From Streptomyces albipurpureus (GTDB lineage: Bacteria; Actinomycetota; Actinomycetes; Streptomycetales; Streptomycetaceae), in contig NZ_JAMQAW010000002.1 of assembly GCF_023701525.1 (NCBI RefSeq), positions 23,697-87,696 of the forward strand: a stretch of 64,000 nucleotides of DNA, in the 5' to 3' direction. Below, piece by piece: positions 24,664 through 33,517 of the stretch (the first letter of the stretch is position 1; each line of letters opens with the position of its first letter). A program made the position numbers and the translations under genes. Below the pieces are notes generated by a model. That model was not told the origin of the DNA and searched no databases. It saw only the letters and a list, made by a program, of their open reading frames with translations.

Positions 24664-26016
24664 GTGTCGAAGGAAGAAGGAACAACCAGTCGGATCAACC
24701 TCGTTGGCAGGATCGCCGGAAGCGCCCTTCCGCTGTATGTGACGATGGTTGGCGCGTCGGCGGGCGCGGTGGTCGACACGGTCATGCTGGGGCGGCACTC
24801 CACGGCTTCACTGGCGGCGTTCGCTGTGACGATCGCGGTGTACAGCCCGGCCACGGCAGCGGTCACCGGGGTGCTGCGGGGTGTGATGCCCTTTGCCGCC
24901 GAGTACCAGGACGACCCGGGACGGCTGGCTCCCCTGATTCGCCATGGCACCTGGCTCGGGCTGAGCGTCGGTGCCCTTGGCGCGTCGGCCGTGGGATGTG
25001 TGGGGGTCATGGGCGAACTCACGGGCGTCTCCCGATCCGTGCTGAGCGAGCTCGGTGTCTTTCCCCTGGTCATGGCCCTCAGTGTGATCTCCACCGCGGT
25101 CGGCGCCCCCGCCATCTCGGTCCTGGTCGCGCTCGGGCAAGGGAAAGCGGTGATGCGAGCGGGCTTGTCGGGGACCGCGTGTTCCGTTGTGTTGTCGGTG
25201 GTGCTGATCGGGGGTACGGGGCCATGGCCCGCGCTGGGGTTGACGGGAGCCGGTATCGCCCTGCTGACGTCCAGCCTGGTGACCGTGTGCCAAGTCCAAC
25301 GGAGCCTGCGCAGCGCCGCGTTGCTGCCGGGTATGTCGTGGTGGCCCGGCCGGCCGGATATCGCGGGGATGGCCAGGCTGGCACGGGTGGGCGCCCCCCT
25401 CGCCGGCACCGTACTGATCAAGTTCACCGTGTTGGGAGTCCTCACCTTTGCGGCCGCGCGGCTGGGGACGGACAAAGCCGCCGCGCACGGTGTCTCCGAG
25501 ACCCTGGTGAACCTGCTCTACATCGCCGCCGTAGCCGTCGGACAGGCCATGGTGCCGGTGATATCCGGGGCGGTTCACAACGCCGACATCGCTCAGGCAC
25601 GCCGCGGGGTCCTGGCGGGGGTGGCAGTGGCCCTGTGCGCGGTCGGCACGCTGGGGTCCGGCCTACTACTGGCCGGTCCGTGGGTCGTAGCGCTCTTCAG
25701 TAGTGACGTGAGCCTGCGCCCGTCATTGATGGACCAGCTACTTCTGGTGTGGGTGGTCGTTCTGGCGGACGCCCTTCAGGCGGTGGTCGGATTCGGCATG
25801 CTCGGGTTGAGGAAGACCTTCCCCAGCATGGTCTCCACCCTGGTCGTCTTCGGTGCGCTCGCGGTGCTCGCGGTCCCGATCGCGGACTCGGGGGGCCTCG
25901 AAGCGCTCTGGATGGCGCTGGCAGCGGCCAATCTCCTCCAGGCGCTGGTCAAGTCCGCTCTCTTCTACCGGCACACGCGCGAACTCCCCGCCGACCGTGC
26001 GAGAGCCGGGGTCTGA
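24664..26016 (+). CDS. MATE-family efflux transporter
   Basis: 450 residues from the GTG chosen here, normal for MATE proteins. About twelve membrane segments; the two homologous MatE halves begin at RIAGSALPLYVTMVGASAG (~12) and RLARVGAPLAGTVLIKFTV (~235). The first-helix region with DTVMLGRHSTASLAAFAV matches the conserved MATE entry segment. These antiporters use Na+ or H+ to expel cationic drugs, metabolites or peptides. A Shine-Dalgarno is not evident, so the start could be slightly different. It is alone on its strand, divergent from the small peptide and rsgA. Substrate unknown. Confidence 0.83.
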   Translation: MSKEEGTTSRINLVGRIAGSALPLYVTMVGASAGAVVDTVMLGRHSTASLAAFAVTIAVYSPATAAVTGVLRGVMPFAAEYQDDPGRLAPLIRHGTWLGLSVGALGASAVGCVGVMGELTGVSRSVLSELGVFPLVMALSVISTAVGAPAISVLVALGQGKAVMRAGLSGTACSVVLSVVLIGGTGPWPALGLTGAGIALLTSSLVTVCQVQRSLRSAALLPGMSWWPGRPDIAGMARLARVGAPLAGTVLIKFTVLGVLTFAAARLGTDKAAAHGVSETLVNLLYIAAVAVGQAMVPVISGAVHNADIAQARRGVLAGVAVALCAVGTLGSGLLLAGPWVVALFSSDVSLRPSLMDQLLLVWVVVLADALQAVVGFGMLGLRKTFPSMVSTLVVFGALAVLAVPIADSGGLEALWMALAAANLLQALVKSALFYRHTRELPADRARAGV

Positions 26017-26266
26017 CGCCCCTGACGCTCCACCCTCTCCACCCTCTCCACCGAGAAGGTCCTTTACGGGAGTTCCCACCCGGTGGCACCCATCGCGGGA
26101 CGGAACCAACTGAGCCTCCCGCGATTCCGCTCGGCCTCGCTGCCGGGGACGCGATGCGGCTCGCAGGTCGCAACCGACATGGTCCCGCAGGGCTCGGGCG
26201 GTTCTCGATGGAGGTGCCGGGTACTCTCGGCGCACATCGGCCACTGTCGGAGGGGCCGGATTCCGT

Positions 26267-27241
26267 TTGGGGGCTGCCTTGACGAAGCTGCGCTGTACGG
26301 TGCTGGACGACTATCAGGGCGTCGCCCGGTCCATGGCCGACTGGCCGAGGATCGAGTCCCAGGTGGAGACGGAGTTCCTGACCAGGCATCTCGACTCGCG
26401 GGACGAACTCGTCCAGGCCCTTGAGCACTGCGAGATCGTTGTCATCATGCGCGAGCGGACTCCGTTCCCCGCTGACCTCTTCGCCCGATTGCCGCGCCTT
26501 CGGCTGCTGATCACCTCCGGAATGCGCAACGCGGCCATCGATCTCAAGGCAGCAGCCCAACACGGTGTCACCGTGTGCGGCACGGCCAGCAACTCGGAGC
26601 CGCCGGCGGAGTTGGCCTGGGCGCTGATCCTCGGTCTGGCCCGTCAGGTGGTGCCCGAGAACAACGCACTGCGCTCGGGCGGCCCGTGGCAGCACAGTGT
26701 GGGGGCCGATCTCCATGGTCGTCGCCTCGGTCTGCTGGGGCTGGGCAAGATCGGCCGCAAGATGGCCCGCATCGGAGCGGCGTTCGGAATGGAGGTGATG
26801 GCGTGGAGCCAGAACCTCACCTCGGAGCGCGCCGCCGAGGGCGGGGCGATCCTTGCGGCCTCCAAGGAGGAGCTGCTGGAGAGCAGCGACTTCGTCTCGG
26901 TGCATCTGGTGCTGAGCGATCGAACCCGGGGGTTGCTGGGAGAGGCGGAACTGCGGCGGATGCGCAGCAGCGCCTACCTGGTCAACACCTCAAGGGCGGG
27001 GATCGTTGACCAGGCGGCGCTGTTGCGGGCGCTGGAGGAGGGATGGATCGCCGGGGCGGGAGCCGATGTGTTCGAGACGGAACCGCTGCCGCTCGACGAT
27101 CCGTTGCGCTCGGCGCCGCGCTTTCTGGCGCTACCGCACCTGGGGTATGTGACCAGACGCAACTACGAGGGCTACTTCACCCAGGCGGTCGAGGACATCG
27201 AGGCGTTTGTGGCCGGCGCTCCGGTGCGGGTGGTGGGCTGA
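26267..27241 (+). CDS. D-2-hydroxyacid dehydrogenase family protein
   Basis: 324 residues. N-terminal catalytic lobe, then the NAD-binding Rossmann motif LGLLGLGKIGRKMARIG (~150-165). The catalytic Arg is in VNTSRAGIVDQ (~240), the Glu in ETEPLP (~270) and the His in LPHLGYVT (~290). This family reduces 2-oxo acids to D-2-hydroxy acids with NAD(P)H; some members are phosphoglycerate or formate dehydrogenases. A TTG at 26267 or the TTG at 26279 (LTKLRCTVLDD) starts the gene; GGAGGGG lies upstream. A short CTCCACC repeat precedes it at ~26029-26052. No pathway partner is adjacent. Confidence 0.87.
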   Translation: MGAALTKLRCTVLDDYQGVARSMADWPRIESQVETEFLTRHLDSRDELVQALEHCEIVVIMRERTPFPADLFARLPRLRLLITSGMRNAAIDLKAAAQHGVTVCGTASNSEPPAELAWALILGLARQVVPENNALRSGGPWQHSVGADLHGRRLGLLGLGKIGRKMARIGAAFGMEVMAWSQNLTSERAAEGGAILAASKEELLESSDFVSVHLVLSDRTRGLLGEAELRRMRSSAYLVNTSRAGIVDQAALLRALEEGWIAGAGADVFETEPLPLDDPLRSAPRFLALPHLGYVTRRNYEGYFTQAVEDIEAFVAGAPVRVVG

Positions 27242-27255
27242 GCGTTCCCCCTCGC

Positions 27256-27678
27256 TCAAGCGTCGAACTGCTGGGGTGGCAGACCCACTCCGTCGAAGGT
27301 GGCGAAGACGGAGGTGTATCCGTGGTGGACTTGGGAATCGGGATAGCTGGTGGCCTCCCAGGGCGCGTCGATCACTCCGGGTCCGCACGGCAGTGCCGCC
27401 CAACCTGACGGCATGGCCGTCGGCATGATCTGGAGTGCGGAGAAGGTGACATTCACGGTGGTGCCGGCGGGAGCGGTACAGGTGTAGGTACCTCCGATGG
27501 TGAGGGTGCCGCTGAAGGGGAACCAGGCGGGACTGGCGCTCGCCCATTGCAGTTCTAAGGACTTGGTCACCTGGGCTGACTGGGGCGCAGCTGCCGCACT
27601 CGGGGCGGCGATGCCCAGTGCGGCCAGCGCCGTACAGGCGAGGACGGCGACAAGTCGGGGCCGGAAGGTCAGGTTCAT
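27256..27678 (-). CDS. small secreted protein
   Basis: 140 residues. A classic Sec signal peptide (basic start MNLTFRPRL, hydrophobic core VAVLACTALAALGIA, cleavage near APSAAAA). The mature ~110 residues have a beta-strand-like pattern (SGTLTIGGTYTCTAPAGTTV, FATFDGVGLPPQQFDA) and two Cys that could form a disulfide. The ATG follows GGAGGAGATGTC, a strong ribosome-binding site; a longer frame upstream has no support. No family recognised; similar small beta-rich secreted proteins are common in Streptomyces. It converges on the dehydrogenase gene with only 14 bp between stops. Confidence 0.8.
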   Translation of the reverse strand: MNLTFRPRLVAVLACTALAALGIAAPSAAAAPQSAQVTKSLELQWASASPAWFPFSGTLTIGGTYTCTAPAGTTVNVTFSALQIMPTAMPSGWAALPCGPGVIDAPWEATSYPDSQVHHGYTSVFATFDGVGLPPQQFDA

Positions 27679-28122
27679 GACATCTCCTCCTGGGGGCTGC
27701 GGGCGGATGAAGCCCACATTTCGGGGGCCAAGCCTGTCGGTGCGCAGACTGCGCCGACAGTCGCACAGTCCGCTGCGCGACGAAAGGGCGTCAGCGGCGA
27801 CCCCCTGGCCCTGCGTACGCGCGCTCAAGGGGTGCGAGGCGCGACTCCCGAGGAAGCGGCGCTCCTCCTGGTGACCGGGGCGGGATGCCTCACCCTGGGG
27901 CGGCACGGCCGAGTGGAGGGGCGCACGCGTCTCGGCCCGGTGCGACCGATCACAGATACGCCATAAGCCGGAGCATCAGTCCGTCATCTGTACCGCCGCG
28001 ACCTCGGCAACCGGTAGCGCGAGCGGATCACCATATCCCCGGGCGCGCCGCTGACCAGGGACTAAGCCAGGCGATAGGGCGCCGCCTTCGCCGCTTTTGA
28101 CCAGCATGTCAAGGTTGGGGGT
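27679..28122. other. divergent promoter region
   Basis: 444 bp without a supported gene, between divergently transcribed genes for the secreted protein and the first AsnC regulator. The only recognisable element is the dyad at 28097-28112. Confidence 0.45.
28097..28112. promoter_or_regulatory. TTGAC-N6-GTCAA dyad before AsnC-type gene
   Basis: A perfect five-base inverted repeat 10 bp before the regulator's GTG start. It may be an autoregulatory operator; the left half also resembles a -35 box (TTGACC). Inference only. Confidence 0.4.
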
Positions 28123-28605
28123 GTGATAGATGGCATCGACCACAAGATTATGCAGGCGCTCACCCGGGACGGGCGGACGCCCTATACCGTGCTGGCCCGT
28201 GAGGTGGGAGTCTCCGAGGCCACGGTGCGCCAGCGGGTGGCCCGGCTCCAGGAGAGCGGTGTGCTGCGCATCGTCGCCCTGTGTGACCCGCTGACCTTGG
28301 GCCATCAGTCCGTGCGGCTGATGATCCGGGTACGGGACCTCACCCCCAAGGCCGTGGCCAAGACCCTCTCCGGGATGCCGATGATCAACCATGTGGCGCT
28401 GGTCGCCGGGAGCCAGGACATCTTCTTGGAGGGAACCTGCCGGGACCAGGCCCAGCTGGTCCAGCTCCTCGACGACATCCGGATGCTGCCCGGGGTCTCC
28501 CGAGTGCAGGTTCTCCTCCTGCTGGAGCTCTTCAAGGACTACTCCTGGAGCGGTCTGGCCAGCGCGGTGGGCCAGCGCGTCACCCAGGAGAATCCGCCCG
28601 TATGA
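28123..28605 (+). CDS. Lrp/AsnC-family transcriptional regulator (A)
   Basis: 160 residues. N-terminal winged helix (~3-60: DHKIMQALTRDGRTPYTVLA, VGVSEATVRQRVARLQESGV) and C-terminal RAM/AsnC ligand domain (~70-145: VRLMIRVRDLTPKAVAKTLS, NHVALVAGSQDIFLEGTC). Members form octamers and bind amino acids or related effectors. GTG start gives VIDGIDHKI, the canonical beginning. It is tail-to-tail with a second AsnC gene (B) and lies in the catabolic/transport locus, so it may respond to the imported compound. Its sequence resembles B but is clearly a separate paralogue. Confidence 0.88.
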   Translation: MIDGIDHKIMQALTRDGRTPYTVLAREVGVSEATVRQRVARLQESGVLRIVALCDPLTLGHQSVRLMIRVRDLTPKAVAKTLSGMPMINHVALVAGSQDIFLEGTCRDQAQLVQLLDDIRMLPGVSRVQVLLLLELFKDYSWSGLASAVGQRVTQENPPV

Positions 28606-28690
28606 CCCACCCGGGCTCAGGGCCGCGGGCGGGCCAGGGGCCTAGTCGGCGACGGCGGGCACAGAGCGGCGGGCGGAGCCCGGTGGAGGG

Positions 28691-29176
28691 TCAGCTCGGG
28701 ATGATCCGCTCCCCCGGACGTACCGGCACCTCACGGAATCCGGCCCACAGGTACGAGTCCTTCAGTACCTCCAGCACCGTCAGTGCCTCCGCGTGCGCCA
28801 CACCGTTCACCCGGCGTACCCGCTCGGTCAGCAGCTCCGCGAGGTGTTCGAGATCCCGGCAGCGCACATCCACGATCAGGTCGTAGGGCCCCACACACGA
28901 AGCCACGTACCGCACCTCCGGCATCCGCGAGAGCTCCCGGGCCGCCAGGGCGACCGGGATGTGATGCACCCGGACGGCCAGATGCACCTCCATCTCGCCC
29001 ATCCTGACCGCGTCGGTCATGCCGACGACCTGAAGGATGCCCTTGCGCTGAAGACGCTGGTAGCGGGCGCGCACCGAGGCCTCGGACAGGCCGACCGTAC
29101 GGCCGATCTCGGCGAACGAACGGCGTCCGTCAACGCGTAGCTGATCGATGATCTGTCGGTCCAGGTCGTCGATCAC
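28691..29176 (-). CDS. Lrp/AsnC-family transcriptional regulator (B)
   Basis: 161 residues from the GTG behind TTGGAGGTG. Same architecture as A: winged helix (DRQIIDQLRVDGRRSFAEIG, VGLSEASVRARYQRLQRKGI) and RAM domain (VHLAVRVHHIPVALAARELS, VASCVGPYDLIVDVRC). It is divergent from the ABC-importer operon, with a GTGGAAA-N10-TTTCCAC dyad between, and is therefore the more probable local regulator. It ends in YLWAGFREVPV, matching the YSWSGLASAV end of A, so a duplication followed by divergence is plausible. Confidence 0.88.
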   Translation of the reverse strand: MIDDLDRQIIDQLRVDGRRSFAEIGRTVGLSEASVRARYQRLQRKGILQVVGMTDAVRMGEMEVHLAVRVHHIPVALAARELSRMPEVRYVASCVGPYDLIVDVRCRDLEHLAELLTERVRRVNGVAHAEALTVLEVLKDSYLWAGFREVPVRPGERIIPS

Positions 29177-29300
29177 CGAGCACCTCCAAGCGGCTGCCCA
29201 TCGGGGCCGATCGACGAGGGATCGGGACTCGACGGGGATAAGTGTTGACTCCATCTATCATCGCGCAGTCGCGCTCTTTCCCCTACCAGCTACGAGATGC

Positions 29301-29324
29301 GTGGAAATAGGCGCTGGTTTCCAC
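29301..29324. promoter_or_regulatory. GTGGAAA-N10-TTTCCAC operator-like dyad
   Basis: A perfect seven-base inverted repeat with half-site centres 17 bp apart, in the region between AsnC regulator B and the ABC operon. Size and position fit an Lrp/AsnC-type operator; the binding protein is inferred. Confidence 0.55.
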
Positions 29325-29414
29325 GGTATTCGTCGCTTGTTCATCTATCCCCGGGACCGTCCCCTATCGGACGCTGTGTCCACCCCAAACCGCCCCGGAC
29401 AAGGAGACCAGCGC

Positions 29415-29453
29415 ATGCACACAACCCCTCCGCCCGATGGGGCCTCCCGGTGA
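29415..29453 (+). CDS. 12-codon upstream ORF coupled to the ABC permease gene
   Basis: ATG follows AAGGAGACCAGCGC, a good Shine-Dalgarno, and codes for MHTTPPPDGASR before TGA. The stop overlaps the permease GTG (GGTGA), while the permease itself has no ribosome-binding site. Ribosomes finishing this ORF would re-initiate on the permease, so the ORF is probably a translational entry point for the operon. The three consecutive prolines could slow ribosomes and add control. A simpler reading is that the permease starts elsewhere; no better start is seen. Confidence 0.55.
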   Translation: MHTTPPPDGASR

Positions 29454-30376
29454 CGGTCACCACCGCGCAGCCGTCCGCTGCCCCGGCGACCGGGCCCGAA
29501 CGACCCGTGCCCGGCAAACAACCGCGCGCCCGGCGGGCCGTTGTGACAACGGCGCTCCTCGCGCCGGCCGGGCTCACGGTGGTGGGTCTGGTACTCGTCC
29601 CGCTGCTGCTGGTGGTCCGGAACAGTTTTGCGTCGGCGGACTCCTACGGTGGTATCCAGGGCGGCTTCACCCTCGCGAACTACCAGGATCTGCTCGACCC
29701 GATCTACCTCAAGGTCTTCGGCTACAGCCTGGGCATGGCCGGACTCAACACCATGGTCTGTCTGGTTCTCGGCTATGTGGTCTCGTACTACCTCGCGAGC
29801 CGCCCGCCGCAGCGCCAGATGCTGCTTCTGCTGCTGATCATCCTGCCGTTCTGGACCGACTTCCTGGTCCGCACCTTTGCTTGGATCAACCTGCTCAGCC
29901 CCGGCGGCCCGGTCAACAGCCTCACCGACGCCATCGGCTTCACCGATGGTCCCAGCCAGTGGATCCCCAGCCAGGGCGCGTCCTTCATCGGCCTGGTCTA
30001 TGCCTTCCTGCCCACCGCGATCTTCCCGATCTACGCCTCTCTGCGCGGAGTGGACAACTCACTCGGCGAGGCGGCGCGCGACCTCGGCTGCGGCTGGTGG
30101 CGGGTGCACTCCCGGGTGCTGCTGCCCATCGCCCGCCCCGGAATGCTCGCCGCGGCCCTCCTGACCTTCATCCCGACCCTCGGCGTCTTCGTCATCCCCG
30201 TACTGCTCGGCGGCGGACGGGACCAACTGGTCGGCAACCTCATCGTGACCCTCTACACCGAGTTCCGTAACCAGCCCATGGGCGCCGCGGCATCCGTGGT
30301 CCTGCTCCTGCTGATGGTCGCCTCCATGGCGGTGTTCGGACTGGCCGCCCGACGCCTGAGGAGGAAGACGGCATGA
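29450..30376 (+). CDS. ABC transporter permease (PotB-like)
   Basis: 308 residues, first transport gene of the operon. N-terminal cytoplasmic tail (~40 residues, Pro/Arg-rich), then six membrane segments beginning at VVTTALLAPAGLTVVGLVLV. The EAA loop that contacts the ATPase is EAARDLGCGWWRVHSRVLLP (~200-220). The sequence matches the PotB subgroup of type I importers for spermidine/putrescine and related cations. GTG start is coupled to the 12-codon ORF. Its stop overlaps the next permease by 4 bp (ATGA). Confidence 0.9.
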   Translation: MTVTTAQPSAAPATGPERPVPGKQPRARRAVVTTALLAPAGLTVVGLVLVPLLLVVRNSFASADSYGGIQGGFTLANYQDLLDPIYLKVFGYSLGMAGLNTMVCLVLGYVVSYYLASRPPQRQMLLLLLIILPFWTDFLVRTFAWINLLSPGGPVNSLTDAIGFTDGPSQWIPSQGASFIGLVYAFLPTAIFPIYASLRGVDNSLGEAARDLGCGWWRVHSRVLLPIARPGMLAAALLTFIPTLGVFVIPVLLGGGRDQLVGNLIVTLYTEFRNQPMGAAASVVLLLLMVASMAVFGLAARRLRRKTA

Positions 30377-31170
30377 AGCACGCCCTCGACACCGTCACCG
30401 CTTGGCTCGCCCGCGGGGTCATCGCCTTCCTCTACATCCCGATCATCGTCGTCGTCGTGCTCTCCTTCAACGACTCCGAGATCACCTACAAGTGGGACGG
30501 CTTCTCCACCCGCTGGTACGGAAAGCTCGCCGACAACACCGAACTGCTGGCGGCCCTCCAGGTCAGCGCCGAGGTGGCCCTGATCTCGGCCACCCTCGCC
30601 ACCGCCTGCGGACTGCTCGCCGCCATGGGCATGGCGCGACTGCGCGGCAAGGGCAAAGCGATCTTCTCCGGCGGGCTGTTCCTGCCGCTGATCATCCCCG
30701 AGATCGTGCTGGGCGTGGCCCTGCTCTCCGTCTTCGGGGCGATGAGCGCCGATCTGGGCATGACGACCCTGGTCCTCGGTCACCTCGTGGTCACCCTGCC
30801 CTATGCGGCCCTGATCGTCCTCGGTGCCTACAACGCACTGGACTCCTCCCTCCCGGAGGCGGCCACCGACCTTGGATGCAACGCCTGGCAGGCATTTCGC
30901 CGAGTGACGCTTCCCCTGCTGCGCCAGCCCCTCCTGGCGGCCTGGCTGCTCTGCTTCACCATCTCCTTCGGCAACATCGTGATGTCGACCTTCACCAACG
31001 GAGTCGGCAGCACCACGCTTCCGCTGCGGGTGTACTCGATGCTCAAGGGCGGTCTCACGCCCGAGATCAACGCGCTGGGCACACTGCTCGTGCTCTTCAC
31101 CCTGCTGATCATCCTCGGTGTGGGGCTGCGTCAGATGCGCCGCGTACTCGTCGGCGCCGACCGCTCCTGA
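30373..31170 (+). CDS. ABC transporter permease (PotC-like)
   Basis: 265 residues with six membrane segments (first: GVIAFLYIPIIVVVVLSF). EAA loop EAATDLGCNAWQAFRRVTLP at ~158-178. PotC-type partner of the preceding permease, with which it would form the heterodimeric channel. The ATG lies in the overlapping ATGA of the previous stop. Confidence 0.9.
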   Translation: MKHALDTVTAWLARGVIAFLYIPIIVVVVLSFNDSEITYKWDGFSTRWYGKLADNTELLAALQVSAEVALISATLATACGLLAAMGMARLRGKGKAIFSGGLFLPLIIPEIVLGVALLSVFGAMSADLGMTTLVLGHLVVTLPYAALIVLGAYNALDSSLPEAATDLGCNAWQAFRRVTLPLLRQPLLAAWLLCFTISFGNIVMSTFTNGVGSTTLPLRVYSMLKGGLTPEINALGTLLVLFTLLIILGVGLRQMRRVLVGADRS

Positions 31171-31226
31171 CACCTCCCGCACCACTCCCCCGGATTTTGA
31201 GAATTCCAGTGAAAGGCACCCTCGTC

Positions 31227-32303
31227 ATGCGTGGAAGAACTCTTCGGCGAACCGTCCTGGCCGCCTCCATCGCCACCGTCACCGCTCTGGTCGCCACCGG
31301 CTGCGGCGGCTCCGACTCGGACTCCGCCGGCGGTGGGGGCAAGGAACTCAACATCTACGCCTGGGCCGGGGAGATCCCCGAGACCGTGGTGAAGCGGTTC
31401 GAGAAGGAGACCGGCATCAAGGTCACCCTCGACACCTTCGACAGCAACGAGACGATGACCGCCAAGCTGAGCTCCGGCTCGGCGGCGTACGACCTGATCG
31501 AGCCCAGCCAGTACAGCGTGCAGCAGCTCATCGGCCAGCAGTTGATCCAGCCGCTGGACCACTCGCGGATCAAGGGCCTGGACAACCTGGCGGAGAAGTT
31601 CCGCGACCCGTCCTACGACAAGGGCAACAAGTACAGCATCCCGTGGATCTGGGGCACCACGGGCTTTGCCTACAACGACAAGTGCATCCCGTCGGCGACC
31701 AGCTGGAAGACGCTCTTCGACGAGAAGTACAAGGGCAAGGTCTACATGCTGGACAACATGCTGGCGGCCTACATCGCCGGCCTCCAGGTGACCGGCTCCC
31801 GCGCCACCAGCACCGACGAGGGCGAGATCAAGAAGGCCACCGAGGCCCTCACGGACCAGAAGAAGATCCTCGCCGGATACAACTCCACCAACTACCCGCA
31901 GCTGCTCTCCACCGGCCAGGCGTGCGCCGCCGAAGCGTGGAGCGGCACGGCGATGGCGAAGGTCGTGGCCGCCAACCCGAACGTCCACTACGTCATCCCC
32001 GAAGAGGGCGGCTCCATCTGGACCGACGGGCTCTCCATCCCCAAGGGCGCCAAGAACACGGACTCGGCGTACCAGTTCATCAACTACCTGCTCAAGCCGG
32101 AGATCGCCGCCATGGCGACCGACGACGGCGGCAGCGCCAGCGCCAACGCCAAGGCGCGCGACTTCATCAAGGACAAGAAGACGCTGGAGAACCCGGCCAT
32201 CTACGCGTCCGACGAAGCGATCGCCAAGGCCGACTTCCTGCTCGACCCGGGCAAGGCCATGAAGCACTTCCAGCAGGGCTGGACCAAGGTCAAGGCGTCC
32301 TGA
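31227..32303 (+). CDS. ABC transporter substrate-binding lipoprotein (PotD-like)
   Basis: 358 residues. Lipoprotein signal peptide with lipobox LVATGC (Cys at ~25), then a periplasmic-binding-protein fold of the spermidine/putrescine type: KELNIYAWAGEIPETVVKRF, followed by SAAYDLIEPSQYSVQQLI and IPWIWGTTGFAYND. An upstream GTG (31209, VKGTLVMRG) is possible; AAAGG precedes the chosen ATG. It determines import specificity; a polyamine-like or aminated compound is expected, but the binding-pocket residues cannot be read reliably from sequence alone. Confidence 0.9.
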   Translation: MRGRTLRRTVLAASIATVTALVATGCGGSDSDSAGGGGKELNIYAWAGEIPETVVKRFEKETGIKVTLDTFDSNETMTAKLSSGSAAYDLIEPSQYSVQQLIGQQLIQPLDHSRIKGLDNLAEKFRDPSYDKGNKYSIPWIWGTTGFAYNDKCIPSATSWKTLFDEKYKGKVYMLDNMLAAYIAGLQVTGSRATSTDEGEIKKATEALTDQKKILAGYNSTNYPQLLSTGQACAAEAWSGTAMAKVVAANPNVHYVIPEEGGSIWTDGLSIPKGAKNTDSAYQFINYLLKPEIAAMATDDGGSASANAKARDFIKDKKTLENPAIYASDEAIAKADFLLDPGKAMKHFQQGWTKVKAS

Positions 32304-32304
32304 C

Positions 32305-33420
32305 ATGACTGCACCCACCCAGGCACCCGACGAGGCGCCCACGGCCGCGAGCGCTCCAGCGGTACGGCTCACCGGAGTCGGCAAGACCTTCGGCGACACC
32401 CCCGCCGTACAGGATGTGACCCTCGACATCCGACGCAATGAGTTCTTCTCCATCCTGGGCCCGTCGGGCTGCGGCAAGACGACCCTGATGCGGATGATCA
32501 CCGGCTTCGAGGTGCCCACCGAGGGAACCGTCGAGCTCGGCGGCGTCAACGCCAACGGGGTACCGCCGCACAAGCGCGACCTCAACATGCTCTTCCAGAG
32601 CTATGCGCTCTTCCCCCACCTCAACGTCGGCGAGAACGTGGCCTTCGAACTGAAGGTCCGTCGCAGCCGCCCCAAGGCGGAGATCTCCAAGGCGGTGACC
32701 GAGGCACTCGCCCTGGTTCGCCTTGAGGGGTACGGGGAGCGCTCCATCGCCCAGCTCTCCGGTGGACAGCGACAGCGCGTCGCCATCGCCCGCGCGCTGA
32801 TCGGCCGGCCCTCCCTGCTGCTGCTCGATGAGCCGCTGGGTGCGCTGGACCAGAAGCTGCGGGCCGAGATGCAGTTGGAGCTCAAGAAGATCCAGCGCGA
32901 GGTCGGGGTCACCTTTGTGACGGTCACCCACGACCAGGAGGAAGCGCTGACGATGTCCGACCGCATCGCCATCATGGACGGCGGCCGGGTGCTTCAGGTG
33001 GACAGCCCGGAGGCCATCTACGAGCGTCCCGCCACCCGGTTCGTGGCCGACTTCATCGGCACCTCCAACTTCCTGACCGGCACGCTCGGCGGCGACCGGC
33101 TGGGCGTGGAGAGCCTGGGCAACCTCGCGGTACCGCGGGGACACGGTCTGGCCGACGGCACCGGAGTGCATCTGGCCATCCGGCCGGAGAACGTCCGGCT
33201 CACCCGCGAAGAGGGCGAGGCGGCCGCCGGTCGGGTCGCACTACCCGGCACCCTCCAGCAGATCGTCTATCTCGGCAACGCCACCCGCTACCACCTCACC
33301 CTGACGGACGGCAGCGACTTCATCGCCGAGTCACGCGGCGCCGACCGCAGCGGCCTCGCCATGGGTGAGCCCGTGTGGGCGACCTGGGACCCGGCACGAT
33401 CCCGACTGCTGGATCAGTGA
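32305..33420 (+). CDS. ABC transporter ATP-binding protein (PotA-like)
   Basis: 371 residues. Walker A GPSGCGKTT (~51-59), Q-loop, signature LSGGQRQRVAIARAL (~151-165), Walker B LLLLDEPLGALD (~171-182), switch His in VTHDQEEAL (~210). A C-terminal TOBE-type domain follows (~285-365), as in PotA/CysA/MalK importers. ATG is one base after the binding-protein stop. In this operon the ATPase follows the binding protein, completing the importer before the catabolic genes. Confidence 0.93.
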   Translation: MTAPTQAPDEAPTAASAPAVRLTGVGKTFGDTPAVQDVTLDIRRNEFFSILGPSGCGKTTLMRMITGFEVPTEGTVELGGVNANGVPPHKRDLNMLFQSYALFPHLNVGENVAFELKVRRSRPKAEISKAVTEALALVRLEGYGERSIAQLSGGQRQRVAIARALIGRPSLLLLDEPLGALDQKLRAEMQLELKKIQREVGVTFVTVTHDQEEALTMSDRIAIMDGGRVLQVDSPEAIYERPATRFVADFIGTSNFLTGTLGGDRLGVESLGNLAVPRGHGLADGTGVHLAIRPENVRLTREEGEAAAGRVALPGTLQQIVYLGNATRYHLTLTDGSDFIAESRGADRSGLAMGEPVWATWDPARSRLLDQ

Positions 33421-33517
33421 ACAGCCCCGTGGACAGCCCCATCGACCCGCCCGCGAGCAGTCGGCCAGCCGCTCCGCCGCCCCCCGTTCCCTCCCCTTCG
33501 ATCCAGGAGGCACGACC

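Noticed and set aside
28608..28683. CCGGGCTC ... GAGCCCGG inverted repeat between the AsnC genes
   Set aside because: Stem is only 8 bp and the loop exceeds 50 nt; not a credible terminator.
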